This document shows, in pieces, positions 6,919 through 12,916 of a stretch of 13,350 nucleotides of DNA. How positions within the stretch are numbered: position 1 is the stretch's first letter; every line of letters starts with the position of its first letter. Where the stretch lies: assembly GCA_026770585.1 (NCBI GenBank), contig MU646417.1:431898-445247 (forward strand), given 5' to 3'. The translations under genes and the position numbers were made by a program. A model generated the notes under the pieces. That model saw only the letters and a list, made by a program, of their open reading frames with translations, made no database searches and had not been told where the DNA came from. The DNA is from Baffinella frigidus (taxonomy: Eukaryota; Cryptophyceae; Cryptomonadales; Baffinellaceae).

Positions 6919-7057
6919 TCCTAAGTTGACATGATGGGTGTCCTAAGTTGACATGCTGGGTGTGCGGTACAAATTCGTCAACTTTGGAGCGGAAAGGAGC
7001 CCTGGCTCACCAAATCGGTCAGCCCAAATTGTCTGAGACAGAACTTGAGATTTAATC

Positions 7058-7202
7058 CGGGGACATGTTTCATTTAAAAGAAAATGGATCCCTATTTGTT
7101 CATAGGAGTTAAACGAAGGTTAATTACGGCCCTAAGTAAATTTAATTAGGACCAGAACCCGTTTTGATAGGCTATTTTCTTTTAAAGTAAACATGTTCCC
7201 GC
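7058..7202. mobile_element. MITE with about 32-base inverted ends
   Basis: CGGGGACATGTTTCATTTAA plus AAGAAAATGG on the left mirrors AGGCTATTTTCTTTTAAAGT plus AAACATGTTCCCGC on the right. It is about 145 bases and AT-rich inside. It sits immediately before the exon 4 branch-point region, so its right end nearly touches functional splice signal. Confidence 0.85.
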
Positions 7203-7234
7203 ATGAGATTACAGCTAACCTCTCTCCACTGCAG

Positions 7235-7316
7235 GCGCGGCTCCGAACCTTCGAGCCCCTACAGCACATGTTCCTCCAAGGGCACAAACTCGGGTCGACC
7301 TTCGTGCTGCTGTCAG
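7235..7316 (+). CDS. CNB-like protein, exon 4 (CNB strands 1-3)
   Basis: Twenty-seven codons plus one base: ARLRTFEPLQHMF, then LQGHKLGSTFVLLS. It contains the most diagnostic part of the domain: the RTFEP strand, F-x-QG turn, and the FVLLSG strand (G completed by exon 5). These match the common CNB pattern (f.pg..lf.qGd.g..fyvllsG). The usual acidic residue after QG is H here, and the usual glycine of the pG turn is L, so this is a diverged member. The acceptor is CTCCACTGCAG and the donor is GTCAG followed by GTACTC. Exon end phase is 1. Confidence 0.75.
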
Positions 7317-7446
7317 GTACTCTAGCTCTGCCTTGTCAGGTACTCTCGCTCTGCCCAGCTCTGCCGGTATGTGTCAGGTACTCTACTGTCAGGTACTGTC
7401 AGGTACTCTAGCTCTGCCTAGCTCTGCCGGTACTCTAGCTCTGCCT
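7312..7446 (+). repeat. Minisatellite repeating the exon 4 donor site
   Basis: The exon 4 end and its donor, GTCAGGTAC, recur five times (starts 7312, 7335, 7373, 7388, 7398), interleaved with TCTAGCTCTGCC units. The first copy is the one in frame with exon 4. The tract thus presents five near-identical 5' splice sites within 90 bases. Confidence 0.88.
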
Positions 7447-7777
7447 TTAAATTTGGCAGTGCGAGATTTGACATGGATGGTCAAATTGATGGTCAAATCG
7501 CAGTTCGCCAATTGATGGTCAAATCACAGTCCGCAATGAGGTACCCTAGCTCTGCCTCACTCGGGCTGACCGACTGTTCTCATGTTGCCATGCTGGGTGT
7601 GCGGACCAAATCCGTCAGCTTTGCAGCGGGAAAGAGCCCGGGCTCACCAAATGGGTGAGCCCAAACAGACTGAGCCAGAGCTAGATGAGTCTATGCATCT
7701 GTAATAAGCTATACACTGTTTGGTCCTAAGACATGTAGAGTGCGCATGACTTCTCTCGTTGTAAACGGTAGCCTCTA

Positions 7778-7823
7778 GCTAGCCTAGACGCTAGACTGTC
7801 GACAGTCTAGCGTCTAGGCTAGC
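7778..7823. repeat. Perfect 46-base palindrome
   Basis: The left arm GCTAGCCTAGACGCTAGACT plus GTC is followed directly by its exact complement GAC plus AGTCTAGCGTCTAGGCTAGC, with no spacer and no mismatch. The arms are themselves built from CTAG-containing units. It could extrude a cruciform. Confidence 0.97.
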
Positions 7824-7839
7824 CCCTGCAGCAGACTAT

Positions 7840-7886
7840 CCTAAAGTTGACATGCTGGGCGTGCGGTACAAATCCGTCAACTTTGG
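7840..7886. repeat. Dispersed repeat with short inverted ends
   Basis: CCTAAAGTTGACATGCTGGG onward ends in GTCAACTTTGG, so AAAGTTGAC and GTCAACTTT are inverted. Related copies are at about 6941-6985 (preceded by a tandem CCTAAGTTGACATGATGGGT) and about 7585-7624. Confidence 0.75.
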
Positions 7887-7985
7887 AGGTGGACACACTC
7901 CTTTCGGCACCATCATACATGTGGGAACAGTCTATAAATCCGTAACAATACATCCCCCGTCTGGTCCTAAGACGTTCGGCCCCTG

Positions 7986-8111
7986 CCACGCCAGAGTCTT
8001 CGAAGGGGTCGTCAAAAGTCAACTCCCCCTTCAAGGCAGTGGTTTTCAAAAGTCAAAACCGTGTCCTGACACGGTTTTTAAAAAATTACCCCCTCCTCCA
8101 CTCTGGCGTGG
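7986..8111. mobile_element. 126-base MITE inserted beside a duplicated exon 5 edge
   Basis: The ends are CCACGCCAGAGT and ACTCTGGCGTGG, exact inverted repeats, flanked on both sides by TG. Compared with the empty site at 8345-8390 (TTCGGCCCCTG then CAGGGCACG), the insertion splits the duplicated acceptor region at CCCTG/CAG. Inside is a strong hairpin, AAAACCGTGT/ACACGGTTTT with a 4-base loop. Confidence 0.88.
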
Positions 8112-8116
8112 TGCAG

Positions 8117-8171
8117 GGCACGTAGCGCTGCTCTCGAAGGCGGGCCTCCGGTCTGATCCTGCGGACGACGC
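8117..8171 (+). pseudogene. Partial copy of CNB-like exon 5
   Basis: GTGCAG followed by coding-like sequence for HVALLSKAGLRSDPADDA, against HVALLSKAGLRSDPVDDA in exon 5. Similarity stops just before the family A hairpin at 8181. There is no donor, so it cannot replace exon 5 alone. Divergence is low (about four base changes), so the duplication is recent. Confidence 0.85.
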
Positions 8172-8180
8172 CCGTTTTCA

Positions 8181-8340
8181 TAGGCGAACGGCCTGAAAAT
8201 GGGGTAGTTAGGCATACGGCATTGCCTAGGACCTCCTACCGTAGGCCGAGGGATCCTAGGACCAAAAAGTCTCGGCCTACGGTAGGAGGTCCTAGGCAAT
8301 GCCGTAGGCCTAACTACCCCCTTTTCAGGCCGTTACCCTA
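8181..8340. mobile_element. Hairpin MITE, family A, copy 2 (inverted)
   Basis: Same 160-base hairpin as 543-702, but its asymmetric centre is reversed (CCTAGGACCAAAAAGTCTCG against GAGACTTTTTGGTCCTAGG), so it is in the other orientation. TA at both ends. About 97 percent identical to copy 1 by eye. Confidence 0.9.
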
Positions 8341-8373
8341 TTAGTTTGGTCCTAAGACGTTCGGCCCCTGCAG

Positions 8374-8503
8374 GGCACGTAGCGCTGCTCTCCAAGGCGG
8401 GCCTCCGATCTGATCCTGTGGACGATGCGCCTCCTGCCAACGGGCATGTTTCCCCAGGGGTCAAACCTTCGCCGAAACCGGACCGCAGGATCAGCGTTGC
8501 GGG
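8374..8503 (+). CDS. CNB-like protein, exon 5
   Basis: It enters in phase 1 (completing the G of LLSG) and leaves in phase 2. It reads HVALLSKAGLRSDPVDDAPP and then NGHVSPGVKPSPKPDRRISVA. The first residues finish the third CNB strand (SGHVALLSK); the rest is a proline- and charge-rich loop. The acceptor is CGGCCCCTGCAG and the donor is GGTAAGG. Phases on both sides agree with exons 4 and 6, which is the main support for this gene model. Confidence 0.75.
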
Positions 8504-8508
8504 GTAAG

Positions 8509-8690
8509 GCCCCTCTAAGCCCTCAGCCCTAAACCCTGAACCCTGAACCCTGAACCCTGAACCCTAAACCCTAAACCCTAAACCCTAAACCCTGAACCCT
8601 GAACCCTAAACCCTGAACCCTGAACCCTAAACCCTAAACCCTAATCCATCAATATTCAACCCCTAAGCCCTAAACTCTAAACCCTAACGT
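8509..8690 (+). repeat. Interstitial telomere-like array in intron 5
   Basis: The cleanest array in the window: about 18 units of CCCTAAA and CCCTGAA in patches, right after the exon 5 donor. It is followed by three near-copies of GTGGTTCGATTCCCCTAAA, the last of which becomes the exon 6 acceptor (GATTCCCCCACAG). Confidence 0.93.
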
Positions 8691-8746
8691 GGTTCGATTC
8701 CCCTAAAGTGGTTCGATCCCCCTAAAGTGGTTTGATTCCCCCACAG

Positions 8747-9207
8747 GGCGATCAGCACGCCCGTAGGGGCGGCGTGGAAGCCGCAGCAGGCGCCCGGAGC
8801 GCCCCTCTTCTCCGCGCGCCGCACCTCCTCGAACATGGTGCAGTCCCCCGCGTTTGGGCACACCCCGTCGGTTTCAAGTGGCGCGGGGGCGGGGGCGGCC
8901 ACTTTCGCGGGGGCGGCCACTTTGACCTCCGGCGCGACGCCCACGGTGGGGGGGGAGAGCGAGGACGGGGGGGCGGTCGGGGGGCGGATCCTCCTAGGAG
9001 ACTTGGCGGAAGGGGGTGACGAGGAAGGGGGGGAGGACGATCCCATCGGGGTGTCGAGCACTGGGGAGGAGGCGAGTCGCTTTACTCCTCTTGAGAGCCG
9101 CGTTGTTCCTCTGGAGAGCCGCTTTACTCCCCTCGAAGGCGGCGTGGAAGCATCTGCAGACGTTCGGGCGCTCGAGAGCCCTGCGCGAGGGTCGCGGGTG
9201 CTGGAGG
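8747..9207 (+). CDS. CNB-like protein, exon 6 (disordered insert)
   Basis: It enters in phase 2 from exon 5. The reading frame AISTPVGAAWKPQQAPGAPL is open to a stop at 9288-9290. The product is low complexity: Ala/Gly/Thr-rich, then acidic (GDEEGGEDD), then a threefold repeat SRFTPLE, SRVVPLE, SRFTPLEGG. Two donors in phase 1 are possible, after 9015 (GTGACG) or 9207 (GTGCGC). Both would give D at the junction with the exon at 12917. If neither is used, translation runs into the MITE at 9263 and stops. The minus strand is also open here (see rejected items), but the splice phases favour plus. Confidence 0.58.
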
Positions 9208-9262
9208 GTGCGCCTTCGGAAGGGTGCGAGACCCCTCCCATACTCATCGCGATACATAATAT

Positions 9263-9402
9263 AATTAATCTCGGGAACTGTCCTTCTTAACGATTCTTGG
9301 TACAAATCCAGATATTTTAAAGCCCTAAAAGTACGAATATTTTAAAACACTAAAAGTTCTTGGTATAAATCTTCGTTTAGCAGGACATTCCTGAGATTAA
9401 TT
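9263..9402. mobile_element. AT-rich MITE abutting or within exon 6 frame
   Basis: AATTAATCTCGGGAACTGTC plus CTTCTTAACGA at the left mirrors TCGTTTAGCAGGACATTCCT plus GAGATTAATT at the right. AT-rich inside, 140 bases. The exon 6 frame reads into it and meets TAA at 9288, about 25 bases inside. Confidence 0.85.
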
Positions 9403-9421
9403 CTATTTGGTGCTGGGACTA

Positions 9422-9591
9422 ATACTGGAGGGTTCATGGCTATCTGCGGCCCTCATTCACGGTCCATCAAACCTTTGCACCTAACACACATAACACATAC
9501 GAATGCATACCGGAGGGTTCATGGCTAGATGTGGCCCGCATTCACGGTTCATCAGAGCTTGTTACCTAACACACATAACACATACCAATGC
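9422..9591. repeat. 85-base tandem duplication
   Basis: ATACTGGAGGGTTCATGGCT at 9422 is repeated as ATACCGGAGGGTTCATGGCT at 9507. Both units end ACCTAACACACATAACACAT. The two units differ at roughly a dozen positions. Confidence 0.9.
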
Positions 9592-9613
9592 GGGAGGTCA
9601 ACTCCTCCCGTGA

Positions 9614-10218
9614 CGAATTTAGTTTCGGACCTAGACAGAATCTGTCCCGCTATCTTAGGCTCCCCACGCGGAAGGTAAGGGTGTATATGCTATTTTACGC
9701 ATCAAATGATGCTATCTTACGCCTTTTCTGGAGGACAGATTCTGGTATGGTCCGAGATGGAATTCCCCTGACACGCAGGGGAGACACGCTGCTGCGGAGA
9801 GAATCTCAGCAGCAGCACACGCCCCCGGGCAACAAGACGCGCTCCCGCCCACGCGCCATGAGATCCTTCCAGAACGCGGTAGAACGTTCTAGAACGCGAT
9901 GGAATGTTCCAGAACGCGGGGGAATGTCCCACGGTGTTCGGAAAGTGAATGCGGGGTCGGCCTTGGCAGCTCTGAGCAGCAGCACGCGCCACCCGTCAAC
10001 AAGACGCGCTCCCGCCCACGCCAGGTCTGCTCTAGTCGGCCCACACTGCGGGGGCAAAGGGACGTGCGATTTCATCTCGGACCATACCAGAACCTGTCCT
10101 GATGAAAAGGCGTACGTTAGCATCATGTGATGCCTAAAATAGCATATACACCCGTACCTTCCGCGTGGGGAGCCTACGATAGCGGGACAGATTCTGTCTT
10201 GGTCCGACATTAGATTCG
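9614..10218. mobile_element. Composite inverted-repeat element
   Basis: Arms of about 150 bases (9614-9763 and 10070-10218) are inverted copies at roughly 90 percent identity. Each arm contains a 129-base MITE (9626-9754 and 10078-10206) with its own 22-base inverted ends, CGGACC...CAGAATCTGTCC. The 306-base core carries a direct repeat (CAACAAGACGCGCTCCCGCC at 9830 and 10000) and an HSE-bearing block. There is no transposase. The structure resembles a composite transposon made from two non-autonomous elements. Confidence 0.85.
9871..9919. promoter_or_regulatory. Paired heat-shock-element-like motifs, copy 1
   Basis: AGAACGTTCTAGAAC and GGAATGTTCCAGAAC each fit the nGAAnnTTCnnGAAn heat-shock factor site exactly, seven bases apart, with further GAA units on both sides. 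The same block recurs twice at 12166 and 12359. Function is inferred from the motif only. Confidence 0.6.
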
Positions 10219-10444
10219 CAGGAGGCATGCTCTGCCAGTCAGGCGCCACCGAAAACGGCTCCAAGGGCGACCCAATGGCTCAAAGGGCGACCCTGGAATA
10301 CCCCCACGTAGCGCCCTGTGTGGGTCAGGCGCCACCCCATATGTTCGGGGGAGCACTACGCATCGCCCTCGTCTCACCCCGCCAGATCCGCAGCTCACGG
10401 GATCACAATGCTGCTCTCCCACCCTGGTCGGGAACCCAGGGTAG

Positions 10445-10818
10445 GCGGACAGCAGTTTGTGTGCAACAGCAGCCCGCGGTCGCCTCAAGCATGCTCAAAA
10501 CAAGTCGCTGAAGTGGAGGGGATCTGCGATTAGCTCCGGGGTGACTCACCAGTTCCTCCTGCTTTCGTTGCAGCTCGGCTAGCAGCACCTCCAACTCCCG
10601 CATCTCCTGCGCAGGAAGCGTTGAGGAAGCTTGCGGCGGATAGGAACCCAGGGTAGGCAAGGAGGACCGTCGCGGCAGAAAGGGGATCATTCAGGGGTGG
10701 CTTCTACCTGCATGTGCTTGAGCGACCCCTGGCGGGACAGATCCCCCTTCATCTTCAAACTGGCGTCCTCCCACTCCTTCTACGTCGCCCCTCTTCTCAC
10801 AGCCCCCTCCCCCCCATC
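10445..10818 (-). pseudogene. Inverted duplicate of CNB-like promoter and exon 1
   Basis: The minus strand repeats 5404-5777 over the same 374-base length with very few changes. It keeps the upstream region, ATG, all 47 codons of exon 1 (T2 becomes I, P6 unchanged), the GTGAGT donor and 105 bases of intron. It is cut off from exons 2 onward and points the other way inside the same gene. Transcribed from its own promoter it would be antisense to intron 6; transcripts of the parent gene would contain both arms. Confidence 0.92.
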
Positions 10819-10890
10819 TTTGGCAGAAGAGGGGCGAGGTAGAAGGAGTGGGAGGACGCCAGTCTGAAGATGAAGGGGGATCTGTCCCGC
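10732..10890. repeat. Hairpin from the duplicated upstream region
   Basis: GCGGGACAGATCCCCCTTCA onward (10732-10798) is mirrored by 10824-10890, ending TGAAGGGGGATCTGTCCCGC. The second arm is a third copy of 5428-5493, in direct orientation. The spacer is about 25 bases. Confidence 0.88.
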
Positions 10891-11017
10891 TAGCAGAGCA
10901 TGCCTACCGCGAATCGCACGTTACTTTGCACGCGGCGTATGCATGTCACCAACACCCCCGGGACCCGAACCCGACACGCTCGCTTACCTAGGGGGTAATC
11001 TCATCTCCACAAAAGTA

Positions 11018-11203
11018 TTAACCACGCAAGAGTGGAGGGCAGAGTGCCGTGTAGGAAAAATAGCCAGATCTGGCTATTTTCAAATGTTCATAAGTCAACA
11101 TTGTCCCCAGAGAGAAAAATCGAAATTTCGGCAAGTTGACACAAAGTCCGTGTGCACTGACTTGTTTTCCCAGGTCTGTGTTACACTCTTGCGTGGAATT
11201 AAT
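11018..11203. repeat. Inverted-repeat unit containing a 24-base palindrome
   Basis: ATTAACCACGCAAGAGTG at 11018 pairs with CACTCTTGCGTGGAATTAAT at 11184. Inside, 11057-11080 is an exact palindrome, AAAATAGCCAGA followed by TCTGGCTATTTT. A non-autonomous element relic is likely. Confidence 0.7.
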
Positions 11204-11300
11204 TGCTTTTGGCGCAACGAAATTTACCACACCAATGCTCTACTATTATTTTTCTGAACAAATCGTGTAGAAATTTTCGTTGCCCAAGAGCAAATAATTA
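11197..11300. mobile_element. Hairpin MITE, family C
   Basis: AATTAATTGCTTTTGGCGCA plus ACGAAATTTACCACAC on the left mirrors GTGTAGAAATTTTCGTTGCC plus CAAGAGCAAATAATTA on the right. Confidence 0.85.
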
Positions 11301-11360
11301 ATACTTGTATGGAGATTAAATCACTGCTTTCCCGGTACGGAACATGCGATGCCCCACGTC

Positions 11361-11499
11361 AATCTCAATACAAGTATTAATTAATTGCTTTTGGCAACGA
11401 AAATTACTACACGATTTGCTCATAAAAGTGATAGTAAAGCGTTTGTGTAGTAAATTTCGTTGCACCAAAAGCAATTAATTGATACTTTTATGGAGATGA
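11361..11499. mobile_element. Hairpin MITE, family C, long-armed copy
   Basis: AATCTCAATACAAGTATTAA plus TTAATTGCTTTTGGCAACGA onward mirrors TCGTTGCACCAAAAGCAATT plus AATTGATACTTTTATGGAGA. Its left arm is also inverted relative to 11294-11317, so the two neighbouring hairpins form a larger nested fold-back. Confidence 0.87.
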
Positions 11500-11694
11500 A
11501 CGTGGACCCGAAACCCGCCCCCGGGCAACAAGACGCGCTCCCGTCCACGCCAGGTCAGACGCGGGAATTTTCCCAGCGTCAATTGATGGATTCTTTCCCG
11601 GGAAACACACGCCAACGGTCGGGAATTGGAGTCATTCCTGGGTGCGATAATGTTTTGTGTGTACCCGGAAACGGTGGATCCGGTTTGGGCCTCC

Positions 11695-12054
11695 CACTCG
11701 AGAACGCACGAGGAGCCTATTTAAAACCTTCAGGGCTGATTACGATTTTAAATGTAGGGCCGTAAAAAGGATTTTAAAGGGCTGTGTCGAAGAAGAAACG
11801 AATATTCCAGAATATATTAAAAGAGTTGCGCCCCTCAGACGATTAGAAACATCGTCTTTCTATACGAAATCCGTGATCATTATAAAAACGATGACGGATT
11901 TCGGATAAGATTGACCAACCTTGTGTCTGTCTTACACCATTATTTTTGAATGGCTCTAGTGTTATTGAACATAATTTCTGTTGCAATCAGGACGTGACCG
12001 GTACAAGTTTTAAAACCTGCCATTTAAATAGGCCCCTACAGCGTTCTCGTGTGG
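11695..12054. mobile_element. TIR element of about 360 bases
   Basis: CACTCGAGAACGCACGAGGA plus GCCTATTTAAA at the left mirrors TTTAAATAGGCCCCTACAGC plus GTTCTCGTGTGG at the right. Inside are two strong hairpins, AGACGAT/ATCGTCT near 11836-11856 and CGAAATCCGT/ACGGATTTCG near 11866-11904. No coding capacity is evident. Confidence 0.75.
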
Positions 12055-12165
12055 TCGGCAGCTCTCCATCGTCGCGCAGATCTAATCGCAGTCGCGCGGG
12101 GGGGCAGCATCCTCTGCCTTCTAGAACGCGCTAGCAAGCTCCACGATATCATTCCATAACGCGCT

Positions 12166-12201
12166 AGAACGTTCTAGAACGCGATGGAATGTTCCAGAAC
12201 G
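12166..12201. promoter_or_regulatory. Paired heat-shock-element-like motifs, copy 2
   Basis: AGAACGTTCTAGAAC and GGAATGTTCCAGAAC, as at 9871, within the first unit of the 193-base repeat. Confidence 0.6.
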
Positions 12202-12358
12202 CGGGAAAATGTTTCACGGTGTGCGGAAAGTGAATGCGGTTTTGACCTTGGCAGCTCTCGATCGTGGAGCAGATCCAATATTAGTCGCGCGGGGGGAAAG
12301 CATCCCCTGCCTTCTAGAACGCGCTAGCAAGCTCCACGATATCATTCCAGAACGCGGT

Positions 12359-12393
12359 AGAACGTTCTAGAACGCGATGGAATGTTCCAGAAC
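12359..12393. promoter_or_regulatory. Paired heat-shock-element-like motifs, copy 3
   Basis: The same two perfect nGAAnnTTCnnGAAn sites in the second unit of the 193-base repeat, with intact spacing. Confidence 0.6.
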
Positions 12394-12510
12394 GCGGGAG
12401 AATGTCCCACGGTGTGCGGAAAGTGAATGCGGGTTCGGCCTTGGCAGCTCTCGATTGTCGAGCCGATCCAATCGCGCGAGGGGACGCCCTCTACCTCCCA
12501 CGGTAAACCA

Positions 12511-12678
12511 CCACCAACCCTCACGGTTTGGGCAAATGATCGAATTTGGCGGTGCGTAATGCCCTTGCAGGTCGCCGGATGCCGACGTCGGTTATTTTAA
12601 AAACTTCAAAAGCAGGGGTTTTAGAGTTTTAAACCTGGTACGTACTTTCCCAATTGCCCACACCGTGAGGGCTGGTGG
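12511..12678. mobile_element. 168-base MITE
   Basis: CCACCAACCCTCACGGTTTG plus GGCAAATG mirrors AATTGCCCACACCGTGAGGG plus CTGGTGG. The interior holds AACTTCAAAAGCAGGGGTTT and no ORF of note. It ends directly at the start of a telomere-like tract. Confidence 0.85.
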
Positions 12679-12683
12679 CATGA

Positions 12684-12915
12684 ACCCTTAACCCCAAACA
12701 CTAAACACTAAACACTAAATGCGCGGGGTAATGCCCCCCTCTCTCCTCGCGGGTGGCGGTGGTGAAACCTCAAACCCTCAACCTAAACCCCAAACCCTAA
12801 ACCCTACACCCAAAACCCCAAACCACAAACCCTAAACCCAAATCCTAAACCCTACACCCCAGCTCCTCACCCCCGAACCCCAAACTCTAAACACCAAACC
12901 CCGGACCCTAACCCA
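12684..12915 (+). repeat. Interstitial telomere-like tract before exon 7
   Basis: Degenerate CCCTAAACCC, CCCCAAACCC and ACTAAACACT units leading to GGACCCTAACCCAG, which is the proposed acceptor. A GC-rich interruption lies at about 12721-12765. Confidence 0.88.
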
Positions 12916-12916
12916 G

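Larger units (their letters stand above)
6361..7040. repeat. Inverted repeat pair spanning intron 3 insertions
   Basis: 6361-6413 (CGTCTCAGTCTATTTGGGCT ... GCTTTCCCGCT) is the reverse complement, with scattered changes, of 6988-7040 (AGCGGAAAGG ... GTCTGAGAC). A third, direct copy of the latter is at 7625-7676. The pair may mark the ends of an element of about 680 bases, or inverted local duplication. Confidence 0.7.
6207..7234 (+). other. Intron 3 of the CNB-like gene (about 1.03 kb)
   Basis: Starts GCATGC and ends CAGCTAACCTCTCTCCACTG CAG, an excellent branch point and acceptor. It holds a hairpin at 6211-6358, an inverted-repeat pair (6361-6413 with 6988-7040), a decayed exon 4 start at 6420, a family C hairpin and another MITE. 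AT-rich sequence at 6445-6757 has no recognisable content. Confidence 0.65.
7317..8373 (+). other. Intron 4 of the CNB-like gene (about 1.06 kb)
   Basis: It runs from the donor minisatellite to CCCCTGCAG. Contents include the third copy of the 6361/6988 repeat at 7625-7676 (itself with a GGGCTCACC/GGTGAGCCC hairpin), a perfect palindrome, a MITE, a partial exon 5 copy and a family A hairpin. TGGTCCTAAGACRT recurs near 7715, 7962 and 8348. Confidence 0.7.
10213..10915. mobile_element. Gene-fragment-carrying unit with 23-base inverted ends
   Basis: GATTCGCAGGAGGCATGCTC plus TGC at 10213-10235 is inverted at 10893-10915 with two mismatches; the inner 13 bases (AGGCATGCTCTGC) match perfectly. 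The unit of about 700 bases encloses the inverted copy of the CNB-like promoter and first exon. Its left end overlaps the composite element's right end. It looks like a Pack-type element that captured host sequence, but no target duplication or transposase was found. Confidence 0.6.
12057..12510. repeat. 193-base tandem repeat (two full units and a partial)
   Basis: Units start at GGCAGCTCTC in 12057, 12250 and 12443, exactly 193 bases apart. Each full unit carries TTCTAGAACGCGCTAGCAAG, the paired HSE-like block and GTGCGGAAAGTGAATGCGG. A single dispersed copy of the second half lies in the composite element at 9865-9975. Confidence 0.93.
9403..12916 (+). other. Presumed intron 6 of the CNB-like gene: nested element relics
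   Basis: About 3.5 kb without a supported functional exon, if the exons at 8747 and 12917 belong together. It holds an 85-base tandem duplication, a composite inverted-repeat element, an inverted copy of the gene's own first exon, family C hairpins, a 360-base TIR element, a 193-base tandem repeat and a MITE. Some of 10236-10444 and 11500-11694 is unassigned, apart from a copy of the GCAACAAGACGCGCTCCCG motif at 11525 also found at 9829 and 9999. Confidence 0.5.

Noticed and set aside
7312-7446. CRISPR-like array
   Set aside because: Units are short, irregularly spaced and without unique spacers, in a eukaryotic intron.
8055-8080. Hairpin followed by T-run resembling an intrinsic terminator
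   Set aside because: It lies inside a MITE in a eukaryotic intron; bacterial-type termination does not apply.
8684-9247. Minus-strand 187-residue frame with S/P-rich region and Cys-containing end (VCPNAGDC, CCGFHAAP)
   Set aside because: It shares its wobble positions with the plus-strand frame, so base composition cannot separate them. The plus frame has a good acceptor and matching phase with exons 4-5, while the minus frame ends at a poor donor (CCCT followed by GTGGGG). Not fully excluded.
9588-10264. Open frames on both strands of 150-180 residues
   Set aside because: They run through the arms and core of the composite inverted-repeat element, with no recognisable protein pattern; the two strands give mirror-like products from the inverted arms.
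10631-10867. Plus-strand frame matching the upstream part of the long minus frame at 5591
   Set aside because: It reads the antisense of the duplicated CNB-like exon 1 and promoter. Conservation follows from the recent DNA duplication.
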